64,000 nt of DNA from Entoloma clypeatum (lineage: Eukaryota; Basidiomycota; Agaricomycetes; Agaricales; Entolomataceae). The notes under the pieces are model-generated. The model saw only the letters and a list, made by a program, of their open reading frames with translations. It did no database searches and had not been told where the DNA came from. This document shows positions 63,126-64,000 of this stretch, piece by piece. The position numbers were made by a program, and so were the translations under genes. The DNA is taken from positions 620,001 to 684,000 of the forward strand of contig OY751493.1 in the NCBI GenBank assembly GCA_963565915.1, given 5' to 3'. How positions within the stretch are numbered: position 1 is the first letter of the stretch; the number at the start of each line of letters is the position of its first letter.

Positions 63126-64000
63126 GATACATGAGCCATGTATGGTAGAGAGTCTGGGCAGCAAATTGATGTATCAAATCACATTGTAAATTATGATAAA
63201 CAGTGCATCATGAGTTACCTCAAACACAAAAAACATCATTTCCTCACTTTCTCCTTTCCACAACCCCTTTAAACTACATGTAGTAAATATATACTATTGC
63301 AACATTGTATGTAAACCTATTCAGACCATGCAAATAAAATTCAAGGACTTAATAAGGTGAATATAAGCAAAATAGGTCAAAAATTTGACCAGAAAATTTT
63401 ACTTCAGCTTTGGATTCTCCCCATTCAGGGGATCTCACAGCACATTTGTTTCAAAAGGTTGGTGGATTAATCATGGAGATATAACACTTTTACTGAAACA
63501 TGCACATTTGATTATTTCTATCTTATCTAGACATCTTAAAATTATTCAAGGTGTTTCAGAAGGTCAATATATAGGTATTTATGAGTTCTATGACTTAAAA
63601 CCCTTATTAGACCATGAGGAAGGTGCCGCGCGCACCCACTCGATGCATTCTGCGCATTGTTTACTATTATTTGGTGCAGAGCTCTGCATCGCTATATCAT
63701 AAGATCTGTGGCGAAATTTCACAAAATAGATACATAGTCAGTGACCCATAATGCTCTAATACTTAATTGATATAGTGAATAAGCTTTTGCTGCCCCTGTG
63801 TAAGACATGTAGGCAGATGTGCGATGTTTTTTTAAGTGTGTTTATATTTAGTTGACACATTTGATGCGCGCCTGATGCGCGTCCAAACAAGGGCAGGCTA
63901 TTTGCCCTTATTTGCTTTGGCTGCTTTCTGGGCCAAACAAACCCTTTGCCCAGTTCGACATCTGACTTTCATGCCCACTCTTGCCCAACGGCCCTTTCTG
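63126..64000. other. AT-rich right edge without a supported gene
   Basis: About 870 bases. Short frames only. The last ~80 bases read, on the minus strand, GGGCCGTTGGGC-type words like the minisatellite at 5480-5882, so another repeat may begin at the edge. Confidence 0.35.

Overview
This is a eukaryotic, fungal window, most likely an agaricomycete basidiomycete. The host genes carry many short introns (mostly 45-80 nt, GT-AG). The mobile elements are typical of such genomes: Tad1-like LINE, chromodomain Ty3/gypsy, Ty1/copia, Tc1/mariner, MITEs. Sequence decay is dominated by changes at CpG. No CRISPR array, bacterial-type operon, rRNA or tRNA gene was recognised. Assignment below phylum level is inference.

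Region by region. 1-5.2 kb: three host genes on the + strand. These are the 3' part of an Arg/Ser-rich protein gene, a four-exon gene of unknown function, and a 12-exon ChaC-type gamma-glutamylcyclotransferase gene. An ~830-bp foldback element begins at the ChaC stop codon. 5.5-15.8 kb: minisatellite, an inverted-repeat pair with G-quadruplex tracts, and decayed gypsy elements (fragment D and mosaic element E). A pseudogene of an unrecognised family, a MITE and a reversed LTR fragment follow. 15.8-23.3 kb: a Tc1 element with one stop codon, then an apparently complete copia element (copia 1; 1594-codon ORF, LTRs 309/310 identical, target duplication GATTC). 23.5-26.7 kb: a second foldback element next to the stop codon of a four-exon gene for the E2 subunit of branched-chain ketoacid dehydrogenase, then a possible small secreted-protein gene. 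28.5-42 kb: a second MITE of the same family, a 5'-truncated LINE with a 16-bp target duplication, decayed gypsy C, a copia fragment and a second LINE fragment.

42,026-63,120: one gypsy element (gypsy A) flanked by the perfect 5-bp duplication AGTTA, holding a nested stack. Inside it lie a Tc1 element with an intact transposase ORF and a second LTR element (gypsy B, gag only). Gypsy B is itself interrupted by copia 2. After the last pol codons of gypsy A, in antisense orientation and just inside its 3' LTR, lies an intron-containing gene for a 268-residue acidic coiled-coil protein. Its cysteine spacing is that of a Zn2Cys6 cluster. The LTRs of gypsy A are saturated with TCCG (CGG on the other strand), the half-site class bound by Zn2Cys6 proteins. 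A retroelement carrying its own antisense DNA-binding protein is the most interesting candidate system here; the binding link is hypothesis only.

How the parts relate: the host genes are unrelated housekeeping or orphan genes. The rest is layered transposon history that can be dated relatively: gypsy A first (LTRs ~98% identical), then Tc1 copy 2 and gypsy B (LTRs two differences in 1100), then copia 2 (LTRs identical). Nearly all premature stops are TGA where CGA is expected, as produced by methyl-cytosine deamination.
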